A DNA stretch of 26,301 nucleotides from Treponema sp. (GCA_016290335.1 JAEETM010000047.1:1-26301); one strand, 5' to 3'. Numbered from the stretch's first letter, positions 8,198 through 16,396 are shown. Notes: a model not told the origin generated them from the sequence alone. Program-made: numbers and translations.

Positions 8198-9703
8198 ATG
8201 ACATATTTTTTTGAAACGTATGGCTGCCAGATGAATATTGCGGAATCGGCGGCGATTGAACAGCTGCTTTTGTCGCGTAACTGGATTAAGGCCGAAGATG
8301 CACAGGTTGCTGATCTAGTGATTATAAACACTTGTTCTGTACGCGCTACTGCAGAGAACAGAATTTTTGGGCGACTGGGCTGGTATTCAGGACTTAAGGC
8401 TGTACGTTCCTGCGATAAGAGTGCAAAGGGAAAGTTTCTTGAAAAGGCTGTTGAATATGTAAAGGATGGACCAAAACCTCTTACTCTTGTTGTTACAGGT
8501 TGTATGGCAGAACGACTCTTAAAAACATTGCAGAAGGATTATCCCTTTATTGATTATGTAGTGGGAACCTATGCAAAGCAGTATTTTGGTCAAATTATAG
8601 GAGCAATGGAAAAGCATACGGTAGCAGGCCAGCTTGATGATGATGTGCCTTACGAGTTTGCTCCTCTTTCTTTAGAGCCGGGTGCCTTTACTGCCTTTGT
8701 TCCGATTATGCACGGCTGCAATAATTTCTGTACTTACTGCATTGTTCCGTATGTTCGCGGGCGTGAGTGCAGCAGACCGGTGTGCGAGATTTTAAAAGAG
8801 ATTGATGTGCTTTCCAGTTATGGTGTAAGAGAAATTACACTGCTGGGGCAGAATGTGAACAGTTACCAGGAAATGTATGATTCAGTTGCGGGGCGTTACG
8901 GGGAGCAGACTGAAAAGAATACCCCGTTAGAAGGGGTAGCGGACAAGACCGGAGCGAACGAAGTGAGTGAGAACTTGGGAGCGAGGGGAAGACTTTCCCC
9001 TTCTGGACTTGTTGATTTTGCGGGACTTCTTCAGATTATTGCAGACCATTTGCGCGAGACAAAATCAAGCATCGAGTGGGTGCGCTTTATGTCGAGCCAT
9101 CCTAAGGATTTATCGGATGCGGTAATTGAGGTGATTGCGAAGGAGCCGGTTTTGTGCCACCACATTCATCTGCCGGTGCAGCACGGTTCGAGTGAGATTT
9201 TAAGAAGGATGAACCGCCGTTACACCCGCGAGCAGTATCTGGAGCTTGTTGCAAAAATCAAAAAGGCAATTCCTGATGTTTCGCTTACTACCGATTTGAT
9301 GATGGGCTTTCCTGGCGAAACTGAAGAAGATGTTGAAGCGGTGCTTTCTTTGATGAAGGAAATCCGCTATGAAAATGCTTTTATGTATTATTACAATCCG
9401 CGAGAAGGAACTCCTGCTGTAAAAATGGAAGACCAGATTGATGAAGAAGAGAAAAAGGCTCGTTTGCAGCGTGTGATTGATTTACAGCTTAAGATTACAG
9501 CCGAAGAGATGCAGAAGCGTGTTGGCACTGTTGCAAAGGTTCTTGTAGAAAGCGTGAGCCGCGATAATAAGGATGAGCTTCTTGGAAAAACGGAGCAGGA
9601 TGAAAGAGTTGCATTTAAAGCAGAAAAATCTTTGATTGGAACGTTTGTTCGTGTTAAAATAGAAGCATTATCGGGGAATACTTTTAGAGGAACTTTGCTT
9701 TAA
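8198..9703 (+). CDS. miaB: tRNA-2-methylthio-N6-dimethylallyladenosine synthase MiaB
   Basis: Radical-SAM methylthiotransferase adding the 2-methylthio group to i6A37 of tRNAs reading UNN codons. The N-terminal UPF0004 domain has the three auxiliary-cluster cysteines (Cys10 in TYGCQMN, Cys46 in NTCSVR, Cys102 in TGCMAER). The radical-SAM triad is Cys174, Cys178 and Cys181 in CNNFCTYCIVPYVRGRE. A TRAM domain (about 430-501) closes the protein with GNTFRGTLL. The start is 9 nt after folE2, with AGGA overlapping its stop. Between LLGQNVNSY and VDFAGLLQII the protein has an extra stretch of about 45 residues where MiaB usually has a short loop; residues about 242-269 are encoded by a repeat-like element (8922-9004). 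The insert keeps the frame, and all catalytic motifs are intact. Confidence 0.95.
   Translation: MTYFFETYGCQMNIAESAAIEQLLLSRNWIKAEDAQVADLVIINTCSVRATAENRIFGRLGWYSGLKAVRSCDKSAKGKFLEKAVEYVKDGPKPLTLVVTGCMAERLLKTLQKDYPFIDYVVGTYAKQYFGQIIGAMEKHTVAGQLDDDVPYEFAPLSLEPGAFTAFVPIMHGCNNFCTYCIVPYVRGRECSRPVCEILKEIDVLSSYGVREITLLGQNVNSYQEMYDSVAGRYGEQTEKNTPLEGVADKTGANEVSENLGARGRLSPSGLVDFAGLLQIIADHLRETKSSIEWVRFMSSHPKDLSDAVIEVIAKEPVLCHHIHLPVQHGSSEILRRMNRRYTREQYLELVAKIKKAIPDVSLTTDLMMGFPGETEEDVEAVLSLMKEIRYENAFMYYYNPREGTPAVKMEDQIDEEEKKARLQRVIDLQLKITAEEMQKRVGTVAKVLVESVSRDNKDELLGKTEQDERVAFKAEKSLIGTFVRVKIEALSGNTFRGTLL
8922..9004 (+). repeat. Repeat-like palindromic insertion inside miaB
   Basis: AGAAGGGG (8929-8936) is answered by its reverse complement CCCCTTCT (8997-9004). 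A second hairpin, AGGGGAA-GACT-TTCCCCT, sits at the right end (8984-9001), and CCCC (8922-8925) pairs with GGGG (8933-8936) at the left. The middle is a period-4 purine-rich run (GAGCGAACGAAGTGAGTGAG at 8952-8971). Composition differs from the surrounding coding sequence, and the segment coincides with a length expansion of MiaB. Copy number elsewhere in the genome cannot be judged from this window. Confidence 0.55.
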
Positions 9704-9713
9704 GGGGTTTTAT

Positions 9714-10202
9714 ATGATTTTGACAATGATTATAACGATTGCGGTGGCGGTTATGCTGGCGGTATTTATCGGGAAGAATCTTGCATACAGCACGTCTATC
9801 TGGTTTTTTAAGGATTTTGGTGAAACTAATGTTGCTGTAATTGTACTGATAACTTTTGCGGCCGGAATTGTATTTGCGCTTTTGTGCATTCTCCTTGGAA
9901 AAATCATAAAGGATTCTAAGGCTGTTGAAAAAGAAAACGAAAAGGCAAAGATTATAAAAGAAGTAAAAAAAGAAAATAAAAAGGGTCTTAAGGATAATAA
10001 CGAAAAGACTGGCGTTCAAAAATCAGCTGAAGTAAAGCCTCTTGAGTCAAAGAATGATGAAGCAAAAGCTACGCAGACAAAAGCTGGTGAAAAAAAAGGC
10101 GGATTTTTTGAAGGGCTCTTTTCTTTTGGTTCTAAGGATAAGGCTGCTCCAAAGTCTGACGAAAAAAAAGATGAGGCTGATAATGGAAAAGCAAATGTCT
10201 AG
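9714..10202 (+). CDS. LapA-domain-like small membrane protein
   Basis: A 162-residue protein with two predicted membrane helices (about residues 3-23 and 40-63) followed by a long, charged Lys/Glu/Asp-rich cytoplasmic tail containing coiled-coil-like KAVEKENEKAKIIKEVKKE. The hydrophobic part, with a short loop NLAYSTSIWFFKDFGETN between the helices, resembles the LapA (lipopolysaccharide assembly protein A-like, DUF1049) layout; the tail is low complexity. A good AAGGGG Shine-Dalgarno lies 6 nt upstream. It begins 10 nt after miaB and its 3' end overlaps the next gene by 20 nt, so it belongs to the same operon. Its specific role is unknown, and the family call rests on topology and length. 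Confidence 0.75.
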   Translation: MILTMIITIAVAVMLAVFIGKNLAYSTSIWFFKDFGETNVAVIVLITFAAGIVFALLCILLGKIIKDSKAVEKENEKAKIIKEVKKENKKGLKDNNEKTGVQKSAEVKPLESKNDEAKATQTKAGEKKGGFFEGLFSFGSKDKAAPKSDEKKDEADNGKANV

Positions 10203-11277
10203 ACTGAACTTCAAGAACCTTACAGCTCTAATTTTCTTCTTTGTTTGTCCGGTCTGGCTTTTTTCTGCTGAATTAAAGGCTAAGGATATTTCACTTGAAG
10301 CGGCTCGTCAGGGTTCTGTAACAGAATCTATAGAATATATTAAAAAACAAATCACTACGCTTACTTCTCCTGCAGAAAAGCGTTCAACTTTAATTTTTTT
10401 GGCTTCGCTGCAGGAACAGTTTTCTATGTATGATCAGGCGCAGAAATCTTACGTAGCGGCGGCTGGTATTGCTTCTCCTGATGCGGAAGGTATGCCAAAG
10501 AGAACTAACGAACAGCTTGTTCTTGATGCGGTTCGCTGTGCCTTGTGTACAGGCGATTCTGCAACTGCCGACAGCTACCTTAATTCTGCGGTTCGTAATT
10601 CAAGAAATCCGGAAATTATTGCCTATGTAAAGCTTTATGCTCAGTGGAGTGCTCTTTGCGGGGCAGAATCAACTGAAGATTTGAATGAGCCGCTGGAAAT
10701 CCTAAAGGCTTATTTGAACGTAAGTTCTATGGATTCTGTAAAGCCTGTAATTCTTTTGACCCTCTGGTTTATTACCGGCGAAGAAGCTTATTCAAAACGA
10801 ATTGTTACTGATTATTCAAAATCGGTGGAAGCGGCAATTGTAAATGGTGATGTTCAGCTACTGCCGGTTCCTTTCTGGTTCTTTGTTCCTAAGACCGGGG
10901 TTGCTCAGCAGGGAACAGGAACTTTTTCATCAGTAGCGACAACTGTTACATCTAGTTCAACTTCAACTGCAGGGGCTTCAACATCATCTTCAACAGCAAC
11001 TGCGACTACTTCTGCGGGCAGCCCGGACAATTCAAATACATCTGGTACACCAAATCAGCACACTTTTACAAAATGGCAGCTTGGTCTTTTCCGTACAGAA
11101 AGCAATGCAACTTATCTTGCAGACGAGCTTAAGAAAAAAGGATTTGCTGCTTATATCACTACAGAAAAACGTGCAAGCGGAACAACCTATTATATTGTAC
11201 TTGTTAACGAAAATGCAGATAAAGATATTGCAGACCGTTTGAGAAGTGCAGGTTATGACTGCTATCCTGTAGATTAA
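10183..11277 (+). CDS. Exported TPR-like protein with C-terminal SPOR domain
   Basis: A 364-residue periplasmic protein. MEKQMSRLNFKNLTALIFFF followed by VCPVWLFSA is a signal peptide, cleaved after Ala29. Residues 30-240 are helical with TPR-like repeats (AEKRSTLIFLASLQEQFSMY, TGDSATADSYLNSAVRNS). About 246-287 is a Ser/Thr/Ala low-complexity linker, and 290-364 is a SPOR domain (TKWQLGLFRTESNATYLADE, then GTTYYIVLVN), a module that binds denuded peptidoglycan at division sites. The chosen ATG at 10183 has GAGG 6 nt upstream and overlaps the preceding gene by 20 nt; an open frame extends further 5' (to 10042) but only in the shadow of that gene. A role in septal cell-wall work is an inference from SPOR. 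Confidence 0.85.
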   Translation: MEKQMSRLNFKNLTALIFFFVCPVWLFSAELKAKDISLEAARQGSVTESIEYIKKQITTLTSPAEKRSTLIFLASLQEQFSMYDQAQKSYVAAAGIASPDAEGMPKRTNEQLVLDAVRCALCTGDSATADSYLNSAVRNSRNPEIIAYVKLYAQWSALCGAESTEDLNEPLEILKAYLNVSSMDSVKPVILLTLWFITGEEAYSKRIVTDYSKSVEAAIVNGDVQLLPVPFWFFVPKTGVAQQGTGTFSSVATTVTSSSTSTAGASTSSSTATATTSAGSPDNSNTSGTPNQHTFTKWQLGLFRTESNATYLADELKKKGFAAYITTEKRASGTTYYIVLVNENADKDIADRLRSAGYDCYPVD

Positions 11278-11307
11278 AATCAAAATACATTTAATTAGGG
11301 GGATTTT

Positions 11308-12264
11308 ATGTCTAAAATTGCTCAGAAGATTATGGCGCAGAAAATCCGTAGTGCATTTGGTGCTGCTGATAAAAAACGTGACAGTGAGAAAACTTCTCCT
11401 GCTGATGTAATTCGTTTTGACAATATCCGCTATGGGGACGGTAAGCCTGAAAAATGGCAGCTGCTTGATGTATATCGCCCGAAGACTGGCACGATTGGAG
11501 CAACTGAAAGCACTGAAAACACTGAATCCCCGGGGGTCTTTGAAAAGCTTCCTGTGATTGTAAATGTTCACGGTGGTGCCTGGGTTTATGGCGACAAAGA
11601 AGTTTATCAGTTTTATTGTATGAGTCTGGCTCAGCGTGGTTTTGCAGTAGTAAACTTTTCGTACAGGCTTGCACCGGAAGTAAAGTTCCCTGCATCCCTG
11701 GAAGATACAGAAAAGGTTTTTAACTGGATTACAACCAATGCAGAAAAATATGGTTTTGATTTGAATAATGTTTTTGCGGTTGGTGATTCGGCTGGTGCTC
11801 ATATTCTTACATTGTATGCTTCGGTATTGACGAATAAAGAATATGCTTCAAATTACAGCTTTATTTATACTGAAAAAAATCTTAAGCTCCGTGGTGTTGC
11901 CCTTAACTGCGGAAAATACGAAATGGCAGAAGGTCTTGAAAAGGATAAGGGAGCACAGCTTCTTTTGGAAACACTTTTGGAAGGAAAGATTACAAAAGAA
12001 AAGCTTGAGCTTTTGGATGCTTCTGCTCATATTACGGTTGCTTTCCCTCCAGCATTTGTAATGACTTCGCTTGGCGATTCAATGAAGCCACAGACTCCGG
12101 TAATAAATAAAGCGCTTGAAGCTGCCGGAGTAAAGTATGAATATCACTGTTATGGAACAGAAGAAAAACCTCTCTGGCATGTTTTCCATTGTGATCCGCA
12201 GTTACCGGAAGCAATTATCTGTAATGATGAAGAGTGCGGATTTTTTAAGAGTCTGATAAAATAA
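11308..12264 (+). CDS. Alpha/beta hydrolase, HSL/carboxylesterase-like
   Basis: Predicted cytosolic esterase of 318 residues with no signal peptide. The oxyanion-hole motif is HGGAW starting at His88, the nucleophile Ser161 sits in GDSAGAH, the likely acid is Asp257 in SLGDS, and the catalytic histidine is His291 or His294 in LWHVFH. This order and spacing fits the hormone-sensitive-lipase-like group. A Thr/Glu-rich insertion (GTIGATESTENTESPG) lies before the oxyanion strand and looks like a surface loop. GGGGG provides a strong Shine-Dalgarno 6 nt upstream. It is the last gene of the run started by folD, 30 bp after the SPOR gene, and ends before a terminator at 12295. Substrate is unknown. 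Confidence 0.85.
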   Translation: MSKIAQKIMAQKIRSAFGAADKKRDSEKTSPADVIRFDNIRYGDGKPEKWQLLDVYRPKTGTIGATESTENTESPGVFEKLPVIVNVHGGAWVYGDKEVYQFYCMSLAQRGFAVVNFSYRLAPEVKFPASLEDTEKVFNWITTNAEKYGFDLNNVFAVGDSAGAHILTLYASVLTNKEYASNYSFIYTEKNLKLRGVALNCGKYEMAEGLEKDKGAQLLLETLLEGKITKEKLELLDASAHITVAFPPAFVMTSLGDSMKPQTPVINKALEAAGVKYEYHCYGTEEKPLWHVFHCDPQLPEAIICNDEECGFFKSLIK

Positions 12265-12294
12265 AGCTGATTAGAAAGAGTGTAAAATAAATGA

Positions 12295-12328
12295 AGCGGT
12301 GTCATTATTTTCTTGACATCGCTTTTTT
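12295..12328 (+). terminator. Intrinsic terminator after the folD-esterase run
   Basis: AGCGGTGTCA (12295-12304) pairs with TGACATCGCT (12314-12323), a 10-bp stem with one G-U pair and a 9-nt loop, followed by a run of Ts. Confidence 0.85.
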
Positions 12329-12346
12329 ATTGTACTAAAATGACAT

Positions 12347-12371
12347 TGTATCATTTTATAAAAGTGATACA
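12347..12371. promoter_or_regulatory. 25-bp palindromic operator upstream of TetR gene
   Basis: TGTATCA (12347-12353) and TGATACA (12365-12371) are perfect inverted arms. The inner bases TTTT-ATA-AAAG extend the symmetry to 11-bp arms with a single mismatch. A second overlapping inverted repeat AAAATGA-N7-TCATTTT (12337-12357) adds symmetry. The site lies in the promoter region of the TetR-family gene and is the natural candidate for its binding site. The exact -35/-10 hexamers are ambiguous because the region is AT-rich. Confidence 0.65.
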
Positions 12372-12422
12372 TTTTTCACATGTAAGAGTGACAGTATGTC
12401 ATTATTCAGGAGTAAGTATGCT

Positions 12423-13097
12423 ATGCCAAAGGTAAATGATGAATATTATAAGAAGAAGCGTGAAGAAATAATTGAAGCTGCCTACAGAGTGTGCACAAGA
12501 AAACCTATTGCCTCTATTGATATGAAAGATGTGATTAAAGAGGGTGGCTTTTCTCAGGGAGTAATTTACAGATATTACAAAGAGCTTGATGAAATATTGC
12601 GGGATCTTGTAATTACAATAAATGAAAAAAATAGAATTGATAAGCAGCTGGATTTAATTTTTCAAAAAGCTGATTTGACTGACTGGAAAAAAACAATTAC
12701 GAATGTTTTTAAAATGCTTGCTGATTATATAACAGGAGTAGGTGTAGATTTACTAAAGATTTCTTTATACAGCGATATGCTTGCAATAAGTGATCCTGAG
12801 AGGGCAAGAAAAATTGCAGAACATTTGGGAAAAGAAGATCAGAGCCCTTTGCTTTATTTTATAGCAGAATTAAGTAAGTATTTACAAAAAGTAATTAAAG
12901 AAAATGAACTAAAACCATCGCACTTTGTAGATGAAATGATTCAATTTGTTGTGGTTACCTATCAGGGAATTCAATCGGGATATGTACTGGCAGAATGTTT
13001 TGAATCCCCTCAATTAAAAAACAAATATAAACCAAAGAAAATGTTTGCCTTTCTGGCAGAAGCTTTAATTGCAATGATGGAGGAGAAAGATGACTGA
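12423..13097 (+). CDS. TetR/AcrR-family transcriptional regulator
   Basis: DNA-binding repressor of 224 residues. The N-terminal helix-turn-helix is YYKKKREEIIEAAYRV, SIDMKDVIKEGGFSQGVIY and RYYKELDEIL, in the standard TetR layout; the C-terminal ligand domain is all-helical and not diagnostic. I choose ATG at 12423 (MPKVNDEYYKK), the usual family start, with AGGAG 10 nt upstream; an in-frame ATG at 12396 would add nine residues but lacks a Shine-Dalgarno. Its 3' end overlaps the downstream hydrolase by 8 nt, so the pair is translationally coupled. Autoregulation through the palindrome at 12347-12371 is likely, and the hydrolase is its probable target and possibly linked to its ligand. Confidence 0.9.
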   Translation: MPKVNDEYYKKKREEIIEAAYRVCTRKPIASIDMKDVIKEGGFSQGVIYRYYKELDEILRDLVITINEKNRIDKQLDLIFQKADLTDWKKTITNVFKMLADYITGVGVDLLKISLYSDMLAISDPERARKIAEHLGKEDQSPLLYFIAELSKYLQKVIKENELKPSHFVDEMIQFVVVTYQGIQSGYVLAECFESPQLKNKYKPKKMFAFLAEALIAMMEEKDD

Positions 13098-13944
13098 TTA
13101 TTGGCGCGAAACTTTCAGCTACTTTGGGTTGTACAAAGAAATGAGTAAGGTAAAAAAAGTATTTACACCGGAGTATTTTAATTACAGTAAGCCTGAGGAT
13201 GGAAAAGCCGGAAATAAGGAAAAATACTTTTTGTATTATGAACCGGAAACTGTTGTGAGTGATAAAATTGTAATCTGGATTCACGGTGGCGGATGGAATG
13301 CAGGGAATCCAAAATATTTTGATTATGTTGGGCAGTATATGGCGGGCGCGGGCTACAGGTTTATTTCGCTTGGTTACAGATTGTCAACGCAGGTAAAGTA
13401 TCCGTGCCAGATTGAAGATGTTTGTGAAGGCTTTAATGCAGCAGTTGATTTTCTGGGTAAAAAAGGAATTGATACTTCAAAGATTGTTGTTAGCGGTCCA
13501 TCTGCGGGTGCGCACCTTTCTTCAATAATGTGTTACAGCAAGGCTGTCCAGGAAAAATATGGTGTAGATATTTCACCAGTTATTGGCTACGTAGGATTTG
13601 GAGGTCCGTACAGCTTCAGGGAAGATCAGACTTCTACACTCAGGATGCTTTCAAATAATCTGTTTAAAAAAGGTGATGATAAAAAAACTGGCGAGCCATT
13701 AAGCTTGATGTCTAAAAATAATATTCCTATGCTTTTAATTCAGAGTAAACATGACGGAATTGTTGGTTTTGAATGTGCAGAAGATTTTGCAAAAAAAGCA
13801 GAAGAGCTTGGAAATAAGTGTGAGATTTACAGTGTTGAAGATAAAAAGAATACACATTCCTGGTATACTGCCGGCCTGTTCTTGGAAAGTCGAGAAGAAA
13901 ATAAAACTCTTGATAAGTTTCTCGGCTGGATAGAGCAGTTGTAA
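13090..13944 (+). CDS. Alpha/beta hydrolase (esterase) cotranscribed with TetR
   Basis: A 284-residue cytosolic esterase. His65 begins the oxyanion motif HGGGW, Ser138 is the nucleophile in GPSAGAH, Asp222 in SKHDGIV is the acid and His256 in NTHSWYTAG the base, completing a BD-FAE/HSL-type catalytic set. A strong GGAGG lies 7 nt upstream and the ATG overlaps the TetR stop. It is only distantly similar to the other hydrolase at 11308, so the two are not a recent tandem duplication. A TetR-plus-esterase pair often controls breakdown of an ester inducer; here this is inference. Confidence 0.87.
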   Translation: MTDYWRETFSYFGLYKEMSKVKKVFTPEYFNYSKPEDGKAGNKEKYFLYYEPETVVSDKIVIWIHGGGWNAGNPKYFDYVGQYMAGAGYRFISLGYRLSTQVKYPCQIEDVCEGFNAAVDFLGKKGIDTSKIVVSGPSAGAHLSSIMCYSKAVQEKYGVDISPVIGYVGFGGPYSFREDQTSTLRMLSNNLFKKGDDKKTGEPLSLMSKNNIPMLLIQSKHDGIVGFECAEDFAKKAEELGNKCEIYSVEDKKNTHSWYTAGLFLESREENKTLDKFLGWIEQL

Positions 13945-13948
13945 TTTT

Positions 13949-13972
13949 AATATGACATTGAATTGTCATATT
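13949..13972. promoter_or_regulatory. Palindromic operator at WYL regulator promoter
   Basis: AATATGACA (13949-13957), spacer TTGAAT, then TGTCATATT (13964-13972): perfect 9-bp arms. The spacer doubles as the -35 box. The same palindrome with the same 6-nt spacer length recurs at 19235-19262, so this is a specific protein site rather than random symmetry. The regulator encoded immediately downstream is the best candidate ligand. Confidence 0.8.
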
Positions 13973-13985
13973 TTTGTGTTATAAT
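13958..13985 (+). promoter_or_regulatory. Promoter of WYL regulator, predicted leaderless
   Basis: TTGAAT (13958-13963), 16-nt spacer, TATAAT (13980-13985) with an extended TG at 13977-13978. Only 6 nt (TATTTC) separate the -10 from the ATG at 13992, so transcription should start at or next to the start codon. Confidence 0.75.
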
Positions 13986-13991
13986 TATTTC

Positions 13992-14894
13992 ATGCAGATA
14001 GATCAACTTTTTGAACTTGTCTATGTTCTTATTGAAAAGAAACAGGTAACTGCTAAAGAAATGGCAAAGAGGTTTGGAGTTTCTACCCGGACAATTTACC
14101 GCTGGGTGGAAGCTCTTTCTGTATCTGGAATACCTGTTTATGCTTTAACTGGACGTGGCGGTGGAATTGCAATTTCTGAAAATTATACTCTTGATAAAAC
14201 TGTGCTTTCGGAAGAAGAACGGCTTGAGCTTGTTTCAAGTGTAAAAGCTTTGGACAGCTTAAGCGGAAGTGGGGCTACGGGCGAAAAGCTTTCACGGTTA
14301 GTTCCAAGTAATACTGACTGGCTTGAGGTTGACTTTTCACCGTGGAGTCCTGAAGGGCAGGGAGTACGTCAGCTTTTTGGAACCTTGCGTGAATGCATTT
14401 TGAAAAAGAGACAGGTTGAGTTTGATTACTTTGGTGGAAACGGTAAAACTGAACATAGATGTGTACACCCGTGGAAGCTTGTATACCGCGGACAGGCGTG
14501 GTACTTGTTAGGCTGGTGTAATACGCGGAAAGCTGAGCGATATTTTAAGTTGAGCAGAATGGTAAAGGTTGAACAGACTGGGCGTGCTGCAAATGTGATG
14601 ATGAGAAAAACAGATCACGAGGAAAATGAAAAACCAGCCACTGAAAAAAATCCTGTGCTTATAAAAATCAAAGCGAAAATTTCTGCGGGAAAAGCATTTT
14701 ATCTTTTAGATTCTTTTGCCTGCTCAGAAACAAAAACTATGAGTGATGGAAGTCTTAACGTAACTTTTACAGCGCCTGATACTGACTGGCTTGTTGGAAA
14801 TCTGCTGGGGTATGGAGCTGATTTGAAAATAATTTCACCAAAAAGGATTCGGGATGAAGTAATAAAGCTGGCAGAGGAGGTGTTGAAATTATGA
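13992..14894 (+). CDS. YafY-type HTH/WYL-domain transcriptional regulator
   Basis: A 300-residue regulator. Residues 1-60 form an HTH_11 winged helix (KEMAKRFGVSTRTIYRWVEA) followed by the GRGGGIAISENYTLD wing region typical of YafY proteins. The WYL domain is centred on HPWKLVYRGQAWYLLGWCNT, with Trp170-Tyr171-Leu172 giving the name motif, and the C-terminal WCX region follows. WYL domains sense small ligands or nucleic acids (family knowledge). The ATG at 13992 has no Shine-Dalgarno and sits 6 nt after the -10 box, so the mRNA is predicted leaderless; earlier in-frame codons (TTG at 13974) lie inside the promoter. The stop overlaps the SMP-30 start by ATGA. Two identical palindromes (13949, 19235) are candidate targets. 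Confidence 0.9.
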   Translation: MQIDQLFELVYVLIEKKQVTAKEMAKRFGVSTRTIYRWVEALSVSGIPVYALTGRGGGIAISENYTLDKTVLSEEERLELVSSVKALDSLSGSGATGEKLSRLVPSNTDWLEVDFSPWSPEGQGVRQLFGTLRECILKKRQVEFDYFGGNGKTEHRCVHPWKLVYRGQAWYLLGWCNTRKAERYFKLSRMVKVEQTGRAANVMMRKTDHEENEKPATEKNPVLIKIKAKISAGKAFYLLDSFACSETKTMSDGSLNVTFTAPDTDWLVGNLLGYGADLKIISPKRIRDEVIKLAEEVLKL

Positions 14895-15766
14895 AAGAAT
14901 ATATTGCAAAAGTTTTTTCAGAAGAAAAATATTCACTTGGAGAATCACCGTTTTATGATCACAGGACTAAAACTGTTTCCTGGGTTGATATAAGCGAAGG
15001 TAAGTTTTATACGGTTGGCGACGATGGAAAGGGTGAAATAAAATCATACAATTTTGGACAGGCAATTGGAGCGGCGGTTCCGGCAGAAAAGGCGGGAAGT
15101 TATGTTGTTGCAGGAACGGATGGATTGTATCTGCTTGAGGGTGGAAAATCACGGCTTATAAAAGAGCTTACAGAGTTTTATGAATCGTACCAGCGGTCGA
15201 ATGATGCAAAAGCGGATGCGGCCGGAAGATTGTGGTTTGGATCTTCTGTTGATGATGGTGTACACGAAGCAAGCGGTAATCTGTTTTGTATTGATTCTGC
15301 GGATGGTGGAAAAATTGAAGTTCGTGAACCAAACACAAAAATCTCTAATGGAATGGCCTGGAGCCAGGACCATAAAAAGTTTTATTTTTCAGATACATTG
15401 CAGTATGCGGTTTTTGAATATGATTACGATTTGGAAAGTGGAATGATTTCTAACCGCAAGGTTTTGTTCAGAACGGAAAAAGGCTGTGGTTTTACAGACG
15501 GCATGTGTATTGATGCGGATGATAATCTCTGGGTGGCATTTTGGGAAGGAAGCCGCATTGAACAGCGAAGTACAAAGAATGGAAGCCTTCTTGCAACCGT
15601 AAAGGTGGATGCTCAAAATGTAACTTCGTGCTGTTTCATTGGAGATAAGCTTGATACTCTTTTTATCACAACATCCGGGAGAGGATTAAATGGAAAATAC
15701 GATGGCTGTCTTTTTACCTGCAAGGTTGAAGCGCTTGGCGTAAAATGTGATTTTTGTAAAGTTTAA
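14891..15766 (+). CDS. SMP-30/gluconolactonase/LRE-family lactonase
   Basis: Six-bladed beta-propeller metal-dependent sugar lactonase, 291 residues, cytosolic. Divalent-metal ligands of the family are in place: Glu18 in LGESP, Asn153 in ISNGMAW and Asp203 in FTDGMCIDADDNLWVAFW; the substrate-side motif RSNDAKADAAGRLWFGS contains Asn104. Typical activity is opening aldonolactones such as gluconolactone, and the real substrate here is not evident. ATG overlaps the WYL-regulator stop by 4 nt, with AGGAGG 10 nt upstream, so the two genes are coupled. Its stop codon directly abuts the stop of the convergent flavin-reductase gene with no spacer. Confidence 0.9.
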   Translation: MKEYIAKVFSEEKYSLGESPFYDHRTKTVSWVDISEGKFYTVGDDGKGEIKSYNFGQAIGAAVPAEKAGSYVVAGTDGLYLLEGGKSRLIKELTEFYESYQRSNDAKADAAGRLWFGSSVDDGVHEASGNLFCIDSADGGKIEVREPNTKISNGMAWSQDHKKFYFSDTLQYAVFEYDYDLESGMISNRKVLFRTEKGCGFTDGMCIDADDNLWVAFWEGSRIEQRSTKNGSLLATVKVDAQNVTSCCFIGDKLDTLFITTSGRGLNGKYDGCLFTCKVEALGVKCDFCKV

Positions 15767-16372
15767 TTACTTTACATCTTTCAGTTCTTTTCTCAGGTCG
15801 CCCCATTTTCCAAGGAATCGGCCATCAGTTGTACAATATGAAAGCTCCCCACAGGCAATTACAGGATTTGCCAGCTTAAGGCGCTCAGGGAACGGAACGT
15901 TTTTATCCATCAGATTTTCTTCAACAAGTACATTGCAGATTTCGCAGACAAAAAGGTCAGAGCCTTCGGCAAGATGGATTTCCTTTAAAACACGCAGCTC
16001 GTAATTCACAGGGCTTTCGGCAATCAGCGGAACGTCAAGAACATTTCCATGCTCGATTGTTGGAGAAAGCTTCATTTTATCTTTTACTGCGCGGCCTGAA
16101 GTACAGCCGTAATAATCAGCCAGAGGTAAAAGCTTTTCGTTTACAAGGTTTGCAGAAAAAACACCGGTTCTCCGGATATTGTCTTTTGTCATTTTTTCTT
16201 CACCAATGCAGGCCATTACACCAAGATGTGAACCATCCTTACCATCAACGTTAATATAACTGAACCAGCAGAAAAGTCCGAAATCAGCTGAACCATCCTC
16301 TTTTTTGGTTCCATATAAAAACAGAGTCTGCGGACAAAAATCATTATGAAAATTATTTGTTACTTTTGACAT
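15767..16372 (-). CDS. Flavin reductase-like FMN-binding protein
   Basis: A 201-residue protein of the split-barrel flavin reductase/NADH:FMN oxidoreductase-like group. The pattern FCPQTLFLYGTKKEDGSADF, VMACIGEEKMTKDNIRRTGV, FSANLVNEKLLPLADYYGC and the C-terminal GKWGDLRKEL is typical of the clostridial-type flavoredoxin-like members. The start has GGAGGT 5 nt upstream and a TGTTATAAT extended -10 about 25 nt upstream, so it has its own promoter. No electron-transfer partner is adjacent; the SMP-30 gene converges on it with zero spacing. Function beyond flavin binding is unknown. Confidence 0.85.
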   Translation of the reverse strand: MSKVTNNFHNDFCPQTLFLYGTKKEDGSADFGLFCWFSYINVDGKDGSHLGVMACIGEEKMTKDNIRRTGVFSANLVNEKLLPLADYYGCTSGRAVKDKMKLSPTIEHGNVLDVPLIAESPVNYELRVLKEIHLAEGSDLFVCEICNVLVEENLMDKNVPFPERLKLANPVIACGELSYCTTDGRFLGKWGDLRKELKDVK

Positions 16373-16396
16373 TTTTTACCTCCGATATTTTAAAAT

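Noticed and set aside
10042..10182. 47-codon 5' extension of the SPOR-protein frame
   Set aside because: It overlaps the LapA-like gene out of frame and is Lys/Arg-rich; the start at 10183 has a Shine-Dalgarno and directly precedes a good signal peptide.
11032..11802. 256-codon open frame on the minus strand
   Set aside because: It lies opposite the SPOR-domain and esterase genes, which have clear domains and motifs; the product is Cys/Ile/Ser-rich with no recognisable family, a typical antisense shadow.
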